Assembly: GCA_036512155.1 (NCBI GenBank) | Contig: DATCBD010000028.1 | Location: 1-64,000, forward strand | Reading direction: 5' to 3' | DNA from: Palsa-739 sp036512155 | GTDB taxonomy: Bacteria; Actinomycetota; Thermoleophilia; Gaiellales; Gaiellaceae | Length of the DNA: 64,000 bases | Part shown: positions 32,186 through 39,253 of the stretch, piece after piece | Numbering within the stretch: the stretch's first letter is position 1 | Layout: each line of letters opens with the position of its first letter | Position numbers and translations under genes: made by a program | The notes under the pieces: model-generated | What the model saw: the letters and a program-made list of their open reading frames with translations, nothing else | The model's database searches: none | Told to the model about the DNA's origin: nothing

Positions 32186-32973
32186 CCGAAGTGGGTCGCT
32201 GGAAGGGCAAGCCGAACCACGATCACGAGCGCGAAGCCGGCAAGCGCGATGTACGCGGCACGCCGACCGGACCAGCCGGCGGCGCGCGCGCCGAGATACC
32301 CGGTCCAGACGACCCACGTAACGAGCGTCGCGATGACGAGAGCGTCGATGCGGTCGCCACGGCTGACGAGCCGGGCGATGCCGACGCCGATCCCGAGCGT
32401 CAGCGCCGGGACGGACACGAGAACGGTGCGGCCCGCGAGCCGGTCGAGCACGGCGAGCGAGGGCGCCGGTCGGCGCAGGATGGTGGTCTCGCGCCGTTTC
32501 AGCCGCCGCTCCTGCCAGAGATAGAGCCCAGACAGCGCCGCGGCGAGGGTGAAGCCGGCGAACGCGGCGAGCACGAGGCCGACGTGGAGCACGAGGAAGA
32601 GGTTCGAGTAGTGACTCCGGCCGCCGACGCCCGTTCCGCCGCCCGCGCGTGCCACGACGAGCAACACCGCCGCGAGCGGCATGACGACGAGACCGAGGAG
32701 CCGGTACGGCCGGCGGCAGCCCCAGATGAGATACGCGCCGACGACGAACCAGACGAAGAGGTTGAGCGACGCCGCCCACGTGCCCCAGGGAAAGCCGTCG
32801 TCGCGCGAGGCCTGTACGCCGAGCAGCGCCGTCTGCACGAGCCAGCCGAGCCGCACGCCCCACGTGGCCGCGCGGCCGGCAAGCCCGGGGCGCCGTGCGT
32901 CGCCGAAGTAGCCGACGGCGGCCTCGCCGTACAGCAGCAGCGCGGGCCAGAAGAGCAGCTCAGCCAACTTCAA
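32182..32973 (-). CDS. CcsA/HemX-family cytochrome c assembly membrane protein
   Basis: A 263-residue protein with about eight hydrophobic helices. It resembles the HemX/CcsA type often found beside hemA: WGVRLGWLVQTALLGVQ, FPWGTWAASLNLFVWF, SHYSNLFLVLHVGLVLAAFAGF and LWQERRLKRR. The conserved His residues in SHYSN and LVLHVG could ligate heme. Between ccmD and hemA it links heme supply with heme delivery to cytochrome c. A regulator of HemA level (as for Bacillus HemX) is an alternative role. Confidence 0.75.
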   Translation of the reverse strand: MKLAELLFWPALLLYGEAAVGYFGDARRPGLAGRAATWGVRLGWLVQTALLGVQASRDDGFPWGTWAASLNLFVWFVVGAYLIWGCRRPYRLLGLVVMPLAAVLLVVARAGGGTGVGGRSHYSNLFLVLHVGLVLAAFAGFTLAAALSGLYLWQERRLKRRETTILRRPAPSLAVLDRLAGRTVLVSVPALTLGIGVGIARLVSRGDRIDALVIATLVTWVVWTGYLGARAAGWSGRRAAYIALAGFALVIVVRLALPATHFG

Positions 32974-33136
32974 TCGTCTCCCGCTCGTCCTCCGCTGCCT
33001 TGGGCTCGCGACGCTCGAGCTCGTCCACCTCGCGCTCGAGACGCTGCAGCTTCAGCGCAATGAGCACGACATACACGAGCACCCCTGCGAAGACGACGCA
33101 GTATGCGGCGGTGACGTATTTCTCCGCAGTCGTCAT
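32960..33136 (-). CDS. CcmD-like small membrane protein
   Basis: A 58-residue protein starting MTTAEKYVTAAYCVVFAG, with one membrane helix (residues ~8-28) and a charged coiled-coil-like tail (LQRLEREVDELERRE). Size, topology and position right after ccmC match CcmD, the heme-exporter subunit. ATG 33136 overlaps the ccmC stop by 4 bp. Confidence 0.75.
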   Translation of the reverse strand: MTTAEKYVTAAYCVVFAGVLVYVVLIALKLQRLEREVDELERREPKAAEDERETIEVG

Positions 33137-33822
33137 GCGAATCTCAGCTCGCGAAGACGCGCATCGAGCCGCTTGCCCGTGAGCTCCACCCGGTACAGCG
33201 TGTGTGCGAGCAGAAGCAGCGCCGCCTGCGCGACGCAGTAGGTGACGAGGATCCAGCCGCCGAAGTTCGGCCCGTGCAGCGTGAACACCTCCGGATGGAC
33301 GAAGCTCTTCGCAATGCGGATGGCGAGGAAGCTGACGGGGATGAGCACGACGCCGAAGAGCGCATAGACGGCGGAGAAGTTCGCGCGCTGGGGTCCCGGG
33401 TCGACCGAGAAGCGCAGCATGAAGTACGCGCAGTAGAAGAGGAAGAGGACGAGGAAGAGCACGAGCTCGTCTTCCCCCCAGAGCCACCAGTGACCCCAGG
33501 AGATCTTCGCCCAGATAGAGCCGGTCAGCAGCACGAGCGTCCCGAAGATCACGCCCTGGTGCACGGCGACGTAGCTCTCGAGGTCTGCGCGCGGGTCGCG
33601 CTTCCAGAGATGCAGGAGCGCCTTCCACGCCCCTGCAGCGAAGCACGCGTACGCGGTGAAGGCGATGGACACATGGAAGTAGAAGATGCGCTGCGAGAAA
33701 CCCTGGTTCGCGTCGTTCGGCGCGACGTAGAACACCAGCGTGAGCGCGACCATCATGAGCACGAGGGACACGACCGCCAGAGCGGGCAGCGGGACGCGGG
33801 ACAACCGGGACACCAGCCTCAT
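33133..33822 (-). CDS. ccmC: Heme exporter protein CcmC
   Basis: A 229-residue, six-helix protein of the heme-handling family. IFYFHVSIAFTAY and LESYVAVHQGVIFGT carry the two His ligands. The Trp-rich periplasmic segment reads ISWGHWWLWGEDELVL, where many CcmC proteins have WGTWWVWD. It would bind heme made by the Hem enzymes for transfer to apocytochrome. TAATG one-base overlap with ccmB. Confidence 0.9.
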   Translation of the reverse strand: MRLVSRLSRVPLPALAVVSLVLMMVALTLVFYVAPNDANQGFSQRIFYFHVSIAFTAYACFAAGAWKALLHLWKRDPRADLESYVAVHQGVIFGTLVLLTGSIWAKISWGHWWLWGEDELVLFLVLFLFYCAYFMLRFSVDPGPQRANFSAVYALFGVVLIPVSFLAIRIAKSFVHPEVFTLHGPNFGGWILVTYCVAQAALLLLAHTLYRVELTGKRLDARLRELRFA

Positions 33823-34460
33823 TATTCCGTTACCACGTATTCGAAGGTGGCCCAGCAGAGCAAGCCGAAGAGCACGTCGTAGAGCGCGAGGAACGCGAGG
33901 TAGCGCCCCGGTGAGCCGACGACGCTCGCGCCCACGCCGCCGACGACGATCGGGATAGCGAGCGGGAGGAACAGGAGCGGGAGAAGCAGATCGCGTGCCC
34001 GCGTGGCGACCGCCATCGCGCCGAGGAACGTCCCCACGGCGCAGATGCCGATGTCGGCCAGCACGACCCCGGCGATGGTCGCGCCGCTGAGCCCGTGAAA
34101 GAAGAGCGCGAACACGGGCAGGGCGACGAGCTCCGCGGCGCCGAGGAACGCGAGCGTGGCGATGCTCTTCGCGAGCCAGATGGCGCTCCGGTCGCACGGC
34201 GCGAGCACGAGCCCGTCGAGCACGCGCTGCTCGCGTTCGGGAACGAACGCGCGTCCGAGACCGAGCAGAGCGGTGAAGAGGATCGCCACCCACAGCAGGC
34301 CACTCGCCGCCAGCTGCGACGAGTGCGCCGGCAGGGAGAAGTGGAAGACGACGAACGTCGCGACGACGAAGAGCAGCATCGCCGGCAGGGTGTCGCGCGC
34401 GCGGAGCTCGAGCAACAGGTCCTTGCGCGCGAGCGCGCCCACGTCGGCGAAGTACGTCAC
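33822..34460 (-). CDS. ccmB: Heme exporter protein CcmB
   Basis: A 212-residue membrane subunit with about six helices. ARKDLLLELRARDTLPAMLLF is the conserved N-terminus; LLGLGRAFVPEREQRVLDGLVLAPCDRSAIWLAK follows, and LFLPLAIPIVVGGVGA ends the core. It forms the ABC complex with CcmA and works with CcmC/D. GTG 34460 overlaps the ccmA stop (GTGA). Confidence 0.92.
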   Translation of the reverse strand: MTYFADVGALARKDLLLELRARDTLPAMLLFVVATFVVFHFSLPAHSSQLAASGLLWVAILFTALLGLGRAFVPEREQRVLDGLVLAPCDRSAIWLAKSIATLAFLGAAELVALPVFALFFHGLSGATIAGVVLADIGICAVGTFLGAMAVATRARDLLLPLLFLPLAIPIVVGGVGASVVGSPGRYLAFLALYDVLFGLLCWATFEYVVTE

Positions 34461-35041
34461 GCGAGCGCGAGTCGCTGCGTCGCCAGTTGCGCGACGCGAT
34501 CGGGATCATGGGTGGAGACGAGCACGGTACGCTCGCCGTGCAGCTCCACCAGCTGTGCGTCCAGGAGCTCGGCGCCGGCCGTGTCGAGTGCGGTGTACGG
34601 CTCGTCGAGCACGAGCAGCTCCGGTTCGTGCAGCAAGACGCGACAGAGCGCGAGGCGCTGCGTCATCCCGCGGGAGTAGGAGACGACGCGATCGTGACGC
34701 ACGTCCCAGAGGCCGAAGCGCTCGAGCAGCATCCCGATTCGCTCCCGCCGTTCCGGCACGCGGTAGAGCCGCCCGTACAGGTCGAGGTTCTCGAGCGCGG
34801 TCAGCTCGCGGTAGACGAGCGGCTCATGCGCGAGGTAGCCGACGGCGGCACGGGGAGCGTCGACCTCGAGGTCGCCCTCGCTCGGAACGGCGAGACCCGC
34901 GCACAGGCGGAGCAGCGTGGTCTTGCCGGAGCCGTTCGGGCCGGTGACGATGGCGAACGCGCCGCGGGCGACGTCGAGATCGACGCCCCGCAGGACCCGC
35001 TTGTCACCGAAGCGCTTGCCGACCTTCCGTGCCCTGATCAC
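34457..35041 (-). CDS. ccmA: Heme exporter ATP-binding protein CcmA
   Basis: A 194-residue ABC ATPase: Walker A TGPNGSGKTTLLRL, Q-loop replaced by AVGYLAHEPLVYRELTALEN, signature YSRGMTQRLALCR, Walker B LLVLDEPYTALD, switch His STHD. The short length and ALEN...YSRGM pattern fit CcmA. GTG 35041 is chosen as the start because it begins at VIRARKVGKRFG and leaves a normal ABC N-terminus; TACACT is 7 nt upstream. It heads a ten-gene operon down to 28.1 kb. Confidence 0.9.
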   Translation of the reverse strand: MIRARKVGKRFGDKRVLRGVDLDVARGAFAIVTGPNGSGKTTLLRLCAGLAVPSEGDLEVDAPRAAVGYLAHEPLVYRELTALENLDLYGRLYRVPERRERIGMLLERFGLWDVRHDRVVSYSRGMTQRLALCRVLLHEPELLVLDEPYTALDTAGAELLDAQLVELHGERTVLVSTHDPDRVAQLATQRLALA

Positions 35042-35047
35042 TCGGGC

Positions 35048-35054
35048 TAGTGTA
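35048..35054. promoter_or_regulatory. Overlapping divergent -10 elements, ccmA / osmC
   Basis: TAGTGTA holds TAGTGT on the plus strand (6 nt before GTG 35060) and TACACT on the minus strand (7 nt before GTG 35041). Start codons are 19 bp apart and neither gene has a ribosome site. Confidence 0.55.
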
Positions 35055-35059
35055 GGCGC

Positions 35060-35542
35060 GTGGATCTCCGCGAAGCCCAGCGGCCACTGAAGGAGCGCTA
35101 CCGCGCCGAGCCGGGCGAGGCCCGCATCACGCTCACCGCGCGCGGGAGCGAGACGGCAGGCGCTGCCGCGTGCTCCGTCGACATCGGCCGCGCCGCGTAC
35201 GCCGCCCAGGCGCACGCCGGCGTCGGTGGCGAGGGCACCGCGCCCTGCTCAGGCGACCTGCTGCTCGGCGCGCTCGCTGCGTGCGCGCAGGTGACCTGCC
35301 AGATGGTGGCGGCGTCCTCCGGCATAGAGACGACGAAGATCGAGGTGACCGCGACGGGCGAGCTCGACCTGCGCGGCACGCTCGGGATCGACCGCGAAGT
35401 CCCTGTCGGGTTCGACCGCATCGCGCTCCGCTTCGACGTCGAAGGGGCAGGCGACCGTCGGGACGAGCTGATCGAGAAGACGCTGCGCTACTGCGTCGTG
35501 CTGCGGACACTGCAGCAGCCGCCGCACATCGACATCACGTAA
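35060..35542 (+). CDS. OsmC/Ohr family protein
   Basis: A 160-residue OsmC-fold protein. The first redox Cys lies in SGDLLLGALAACAQVT and the second in KTLRYCVVLRTLQ. The family reduces organic hydroperoxides with thiols; this OsmC-like branch is less well tested. GTG 35060 is a leaderless-type start. Its end overlaps the convergent ubiA-type gene by 8 bp. Confidence 0.85.
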   Translation: MDLREAQRPLKERYRAEPGEARITLTARGSETAGAAACSVDIGRAAYAAQAHAGVGGEGTAPCSGDLLLGALAACAQVTCQMVAASSGIETTKIEVTATGELDLRGTLGIDREVPVGFDRIALRFDVEGAGDRRDELIEKTLRYCVVLRTLQQPPHIDIT

Positions 35543-36395
35543 CGGCGTCCACGATCACGAACGCGGCGAAGACGACGCTGATGACGCCGTTCATGGTGAA
35601 GAACGCCGCGTCGAGCCTACGCAGGTCGCCGGGCCGAACGAGCATGTGCTCGTACACGAGCAGCGCCGCCACCGCAGCGACGCCGATCCAGTAGAGCGCC
35701 CCGACCGGTAGCCCGGGACCGGCTGCGACGAGGCACGCTATCGTCGCTGCGTGCGAGATGCGCGCTCCGAGGAATGCGCCGCGCACGCCGAACCGCGTCG
35801 CGATCGAGTGCAGCCGCTGCTCGCGATCGACGTCCACGTCGAAGAGCGCGTAGAAGCAGTCGAAGCCCGCCACCCACAGCGCGACTGCCGCGCCGAGCAT
35901 CCACGCCTGCCACGGCAGATGGTTTGTGATCGCAACCCACGCGCCGACCGGCGCGAGCCCATCGACGGCGCCGAGCCAGAAGTGGCAGAGCCACGTCACG
36001 CGCTTCAGATACGGATAGATCACGAAACCGGCGACCGGGATCGGCCAGAGGTAGTGCGTCTTCGGTGCGAGCTGCCACACCGCGACGAGAAAGAGCGCGA
36101 GCGACGCAGCGCAGAAGAGAACGACCTGCACGACCGAGAGCTGGCCGCTTGGCAGCTCGCGGCCGGCGGTGCGGGGATTGCGGGCATCGATGCCTGCGTC
36201 GATCAAGCGGTTGAGCGCCATCGCAAGCGACCGGGCGCCGACCATCGCGAGCGTGATCCAGACGAGGTCGTGCGCAGACGGCGTGCCGCGCACGGCGAGG
36301 AACGCGCCGACGTACGCGAACGGGAGCGCGAAGATCGTGTGCTCGATCTTCACGAGGCGCGCGAAGCGCGCAGGGAGAGGCGTCGCGACCGTCAC
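35535..36395 (-). CDS. UbiA-family prenyltransferase (4-hydroxybenzoate / menaquinone type)
   Basis: A 286-residue membrane prenyltransferase with 8-9 helices. The first Asp-rich site is NRLIDAGIDARNPRT and the second YALFDVDVDREQRLHS; YPYLKRVTWLCHFWLGAVDG is the third conserved block. The close fit to 4-hydroxybenzoate-type enzymes in an actinobacterium points to MqnP of the futalosine menaquinone route, although no mqn gene is nearby. GTG 36395 overlaps the moaB stop (GTGA). Confidence 0.85.
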   Translation of the reverse strand: MTVATPLPARFARLVKIEHTIFALPFAYVGAFLAVRGTPSAHDLVWITLAMVGARSLAMALNRLIDAGIDARNPRTAGRELPSGQLSVVQVVLFCAASLALFLVAVWQLAPKTHYLWPIPVAGFVIYPYLKRVTWLCHFWLGAVDGLAPVGAWVAITNHLPWQAWMLGAAVALWVAGFDCFYALFDVDVDREQRLHSIATRFGVRGAFLGARISHAATIACLVAAGPGLPVGALYWIGVAAVAALLVYEHMLVRPGDLRRLDAAFFTMNGVISVVFAAFVIVDAVT

Positions 36396-36871
36396 GTCTG
36401 GCGGTGCACCGTGGCCTCGTCGGCGAGCAAGCGAAGTGCATGTTCGAGCGCGGGGCGGAGCACGGCGAAGCCGTCGCGGCAACCGCCGGGCGATCCCGGG
36501 AGATTCACGACGAGCGTGCGTCCGACAATTCCGGCGACGCCGCGCGAGAGCAGGCCGTGCGGTGTCTTCGCGCGCGAGTCGGCGCGGAGTGCCTCCGCGA
36601 TTCCCGGCGCCTCGCGGTCGAGCACGTCGCGTGTCGCCTCCGGCGTCACGTCGCGCGGGGCGAGACCGGTGCCGCCGGTCGTCAGCACGAGCGCGGCCGA
36701 CCCTGCAAGCGCCCGCAGACCGGCGGCGATCTCATCGCGCTCGTCCGGGACGACGCGTCGCTCGACGTCGTAGCCGTCGCCGCGCAGCAGCTCCTCGAGT
36801 GCGGCGCCGCTCGCGTCCTCCGCCTCCCCGCGCGAAACGCGGTCGGAGACGGTGAGCACCGCAGCCTTCAG
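36392..36871 (-). CDS. moaB: Molybdopterin adenylyltransferase-like protein MoaB/MogA, CTG start
   Basis: A 159-residue MogA/MoaB-fold protein of molybdenum cofactor synthesis: AAVLTVSDRVSRGEAEDASG, LTTGGTGLAPRDVTPEATR, SRGVAGIVGRTLVVNLPGSP. The family normally starts M-x-AAVLTVSDR. The only codon at that place is CTG 36871, which overlaps the moaC stop as CTGA. AAGGAGG lies 4 nt before it. The first ordinary start, GTG 36859, would remove four residues and put the ribosome site 16 nt away. It supplies cofactor that xanthine dehydrogenase needs. Confidence 0.88.
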   Translation of the reverse strand: MKAAVLTVSDRVSRGEAEDASGAALEELLRGDGYDVERRVVPDERDEIAAGLRALAGSAALVLTTGGTGLAPRDVTPEATRDVLDREAPGIAEALRADSRAKTPHGLLSRGVAGIVGRTLVVNLPGSPGGCRDGFAVLRPALEHALRLLADEATVHRQT

Positions 36872-37314
36872 ACGTCCTCCTTCGTCTTCTCGACAAGACG
36901 AACCTCGCTGACGACCATCTCCTTGTCGATCGCCTTCGCCATGTCGTAGACGGTGAGCGCCGCCACCGTCGCCGCGGTGAGCGCCTCCATCTCCACCCCC
37001 GTCTGCGCGGTCGTCTCGGCCGACGCGACGATCTCGACGGAAGCCTCGCGAATCTCGAGCGTGACCTCCACATGCGTGAGCGGAAGCGGATGACAGAGCG
37101 GGATGAGCTCGCTCGTCCGCTTCGCGGCCATGATTCCGGCCAGCTGCGCCGTCGTCAGCGCGTCGCCCTTCGGCAGCTCGCGCAGGCGCCGAGCCGTTGC
37201 CGGTGCCATCCGCACCTCCGCGCGCGCGACGGCACGACGGCGCGAGAGCGGCTTGCCGCCCACGTCCACCATCCGGACGTCGCCGCTCTCGTCCACGTGC
37301 GACAGCTCGTTCAC
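36868..37314 (-). CDS. moaC: Cyclic pyranopterin monophosphate synthase
   Basis: A 148-residue MoaC: LSHVDESGDVRMVDVGGKP start, AKRTSELIPLCHPLPLTHVEV and ETTAQTGVEMEALTA hold the active-site residues, and VYDMAKAIDKEM closes the domain. It makes cyclic pyranopterin monophosphate with MoaA, which is not in the window. GTG 37314 overlaps the otsA stop (GTGA). Confidence 0.93.
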   Translation of the reverse strand: MNELSHVDESGDVRMVDVGGKPLSRRRAVARAEVRMAPATARRLRELPKGDALTTAQLAGIMAAKRTSELIPLCHPLPLTHVEVTLEIREASVEIVASAETTAQTGVEMEALTAATVAALTVYDMAKAIDKEMVVSEVRLVEKTKEDV

Positions 37315-38693
37315 GACCGTGATCGTACGCGGTCGAGATCGGCCAGCTGCGCGGCGCCCCATTCGGCGACGTCGTGCTTTCGTACGTGCGACCGGATCGC
37401 AGCCTGCCGCCGCTGCTTCTCCCCGGGATCCATCGTCAGCGCGGCATGGAGCGCGTCCGCCTGGCCCGAGACGTCGAAGGGGTTCACGCTCAGCGCCCAC
37501 GCGCTCAGCTCCTCGTGCGAGCCGGCGTTCTCGGAGAGGACGAGCATGCCGTCCCGCGTGTTCACGTACGGCGCCTCCTTCGACACGAGGTTGAGCCCGT
37601 CGAACACCGCGTTCACGAACAGCACGTCGAACTGCTTGTAGGCGGCGACGGAACGCTTGAAGTCGTCGCCGATGCGGAGATCGACGGTGTCGCCGAGCGC
37701 GCGCGCCTCGCGCTCGACCGCGGCGAGGTAGTCGACGTACTCCGGGATGTCCTGTCGCGACGGATCGAGCAGCGCGAGCATGCGCACGCGTCCGCGCAGC
37801 TCCGGGTGGCGGTCGAGCATCAGGCCAAAAGCGCGAAATCCACGCACGATGTTCTTCGACGGATCGGTGCGGTCGACGCGGAGCACGACCATCTCCGGCC
37901 GGGACGCGACCAGCTCGCGCTCCCGCTCCAGGACGTCCTCGTCCTCCGCGAGCGCCTCGAACTCAGCGGTGTCGATACCGATCGGATGCGCAGTGACGAG
38001 TGTGCGCCGCCCGGCATGCTCGACGAAGTCGCCGTCGACGCTTGCGCCGACCACGTCCACACAGCCGCGCAGGAAGTTGCGCCGCCAACGATCCGTGTGG
38101 AACCCGACCACGTCGTTCGCGAGCAGCCCTGCGAAGACATCGCGACGAACCTCAGGCGGCAGCACCGACCACGCGCCCGACTCCGGCCACGGGATGTGCA
38201 CGAAGTGCGACATGAGCACGTCGGGGCGTTCGCGCCGCACAAGCCCCGGCGCGAGATACAGGTGGTAGTCCTGGAAGAAGACGAGCCCGTCAAGATCGCG
38301 GTCGAGCTCGTCGATCACCGCACGTGCCATCTTCGCGTTGACAACGGCGTAGCTCGTCCACGCGTCGTGGTCGAAGTCCGGCGTGAGTGCAAGGTTCCAG
38401 AGCATGTGCTGGACGAACCACAGCATCGGATTCGCAGCGACGTTGTAAAAGCGGTCGTACGCATGCGGGTCCTGGGCGAGCAGGATCGTGCCGCGCTGCT
38501 CCTCGCCCGCCATCACTCGGTCCTCGTCTGTCATCGCGTTCGCGATCCACGTCACGTCGTGCTGCTCGACGAGCCCGCGCAGGGCGGTAGCAAGCCCTCC
38601 GCCGCCGCGACTGACGGTTCGCTCTCCGCGCACGTCGCGTCCGTACGACACGGGGCCGCGATTCGAGACGACGATGAGCTTGCGCCGACTCAG
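37311..38693 (-). CDS. otsA: Trehalose-6-phosphate synthase, CTG start
   Basis: A 460-residue GT20 enzyme joining UDP-glucose and glucose-6-phosphate. From CTG 38693 it begins with KLIVVSNRGPVSY, whose SNR motif contacts substrate, then SRGGGGLATAL, FQDYHLYLAPGLVR, SHFVHIPWP, RVDRTDPSKNI and LNLVSKEAPYVN. The first ordinary start, GTG 38651, lies after the SNRGP motif and would delete it. CTG overlaps the stop of the rsbW-like gene (CTGA). No otsB phosphatase is adjacent. Confidence 0.9.
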   Translation of the reverse strand: MSRRKLIVVSNRGPVSYGRDVRGERTVSRGGGGLATALRGLVEQHDVTWIANAMTDEDRVMAGEEQRGTILLAQDPHAYDRFYNVAANPMLWFVQHMLWNLALTPDFDHDAWTSYAVVNAKMARAVIDELDRDLDGLVFFQDYHLYLAPGLVRRERPDVLMSHFVHIPWPESGAWSVLPPEVRRDVFAGLLANDVVGFHTDRWRRNFLRGCVDVVGASVDGDFVEHAGRRTLVTAHPIGIDTAEFEALAEDEDVLERERELVASRPEMVVLRVDRTDPSKNIVRGFRAFGLMLDRHPELRGRVRMLALLDPSRQDIPEYVDYLAAVEREARALGDTVDLRIGDDFKRSVAAYKQFDVLFVNAVFDGLNLVSKEAPYVNTRDGMLVLSENAGSHEELSAWALSVNPFDVSGQADALHAALTMDPGEKQRRQAAIRSHVRKHDVAEWGAAQLADLDRVRSRS

Positions 38694-39142
38694 GTGAGCT
38701 TCTTGACGAAGCGCAGCCGCGAGCCGCGAACGCCCGGACGAGACTCGATCTCGACCTCGTCCGCGATCGTGCGGATGATCGCGATGCCGAGCCCGCCCTC
38801 GGAGAGCTCGTCGCCGTTGAAGGACGGCGCCTCGTCGGGATCGAAGCCGGCGCCGTCGTCGACGACGTCGATGCAGATCCGGTCCGGGCCTAGCTCGTAG
38901 CGAATGTCGACCTGCCCCTCGCCCGGCGTCCCGTATGCGTGGCGCACGGAGTTCGACACCGCTTCGGTAAGCGCGAGCTTGAGGTCGGCGAGCGTGTCGG
39001 AGTCGAGCGCACGCGCCTGCGCGAGGCCCGTCAGGGCGAGCCGGCCGAGCGCGATGTACTCCGGCTTGGCCGGGATGCGCAAGCGGACCGCCCTCACACC
39101 CTCGGCGCTCTCGACTCCGGTCATGTCTTGGAGGAGCTCCAT
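38690..39142 (-). CDS. RsbW-like anti-sigma/serine kinase ATP-binding protein
   Basis: A 150-residue GHKL ATPase. LKLALTEAVSNSVRHAYG is the N-box, VVDDGAGFDPDE the G1 box, EGGLGIAIIRTIADEVEI the G2 box. Such proteins bind sigma-B-type factors or phosphorylate anti-anti-sigma factors in general stress control; neither partner is next to it. Lying upstream of otsA, it may tie trehalose synthesis to stress. Start could be ATG 39142 or ATG 39124; neither has a strong ribosome site. Confidence 0.8.
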   Translation of the reverse strand: MELLQDMTGVESAEGVRAVRLRIPAKPEYIALGRLALTGLAQARALDSDTLADLKLALTEAVSNSVRHAYGTPGEGQVDIRYELGPDRICIDVVDDGAGFDPDEAPSFNGDELSEGGLGIAIIRTIADEVEIESRPGVRGSRLRFVKKLT

Positions 39143-39253
39143 TCCGCTGCTTCTGATCGTTTTCCCCAGATTCGGAGGTCTAAACCCGCCGATTTCTACA
39201 CCATCGGCGCCGTGCACCGGTCTGGAAAAGCTCATTCCCGGCGGAAGAGCGGC

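Noticed and set aside
35060..35542. Ohr proper (organic hydroperoxide resistance)
   Set aside because: The length and YCVV second-Cys context fit the OsmC-like branch better; subtype left open.
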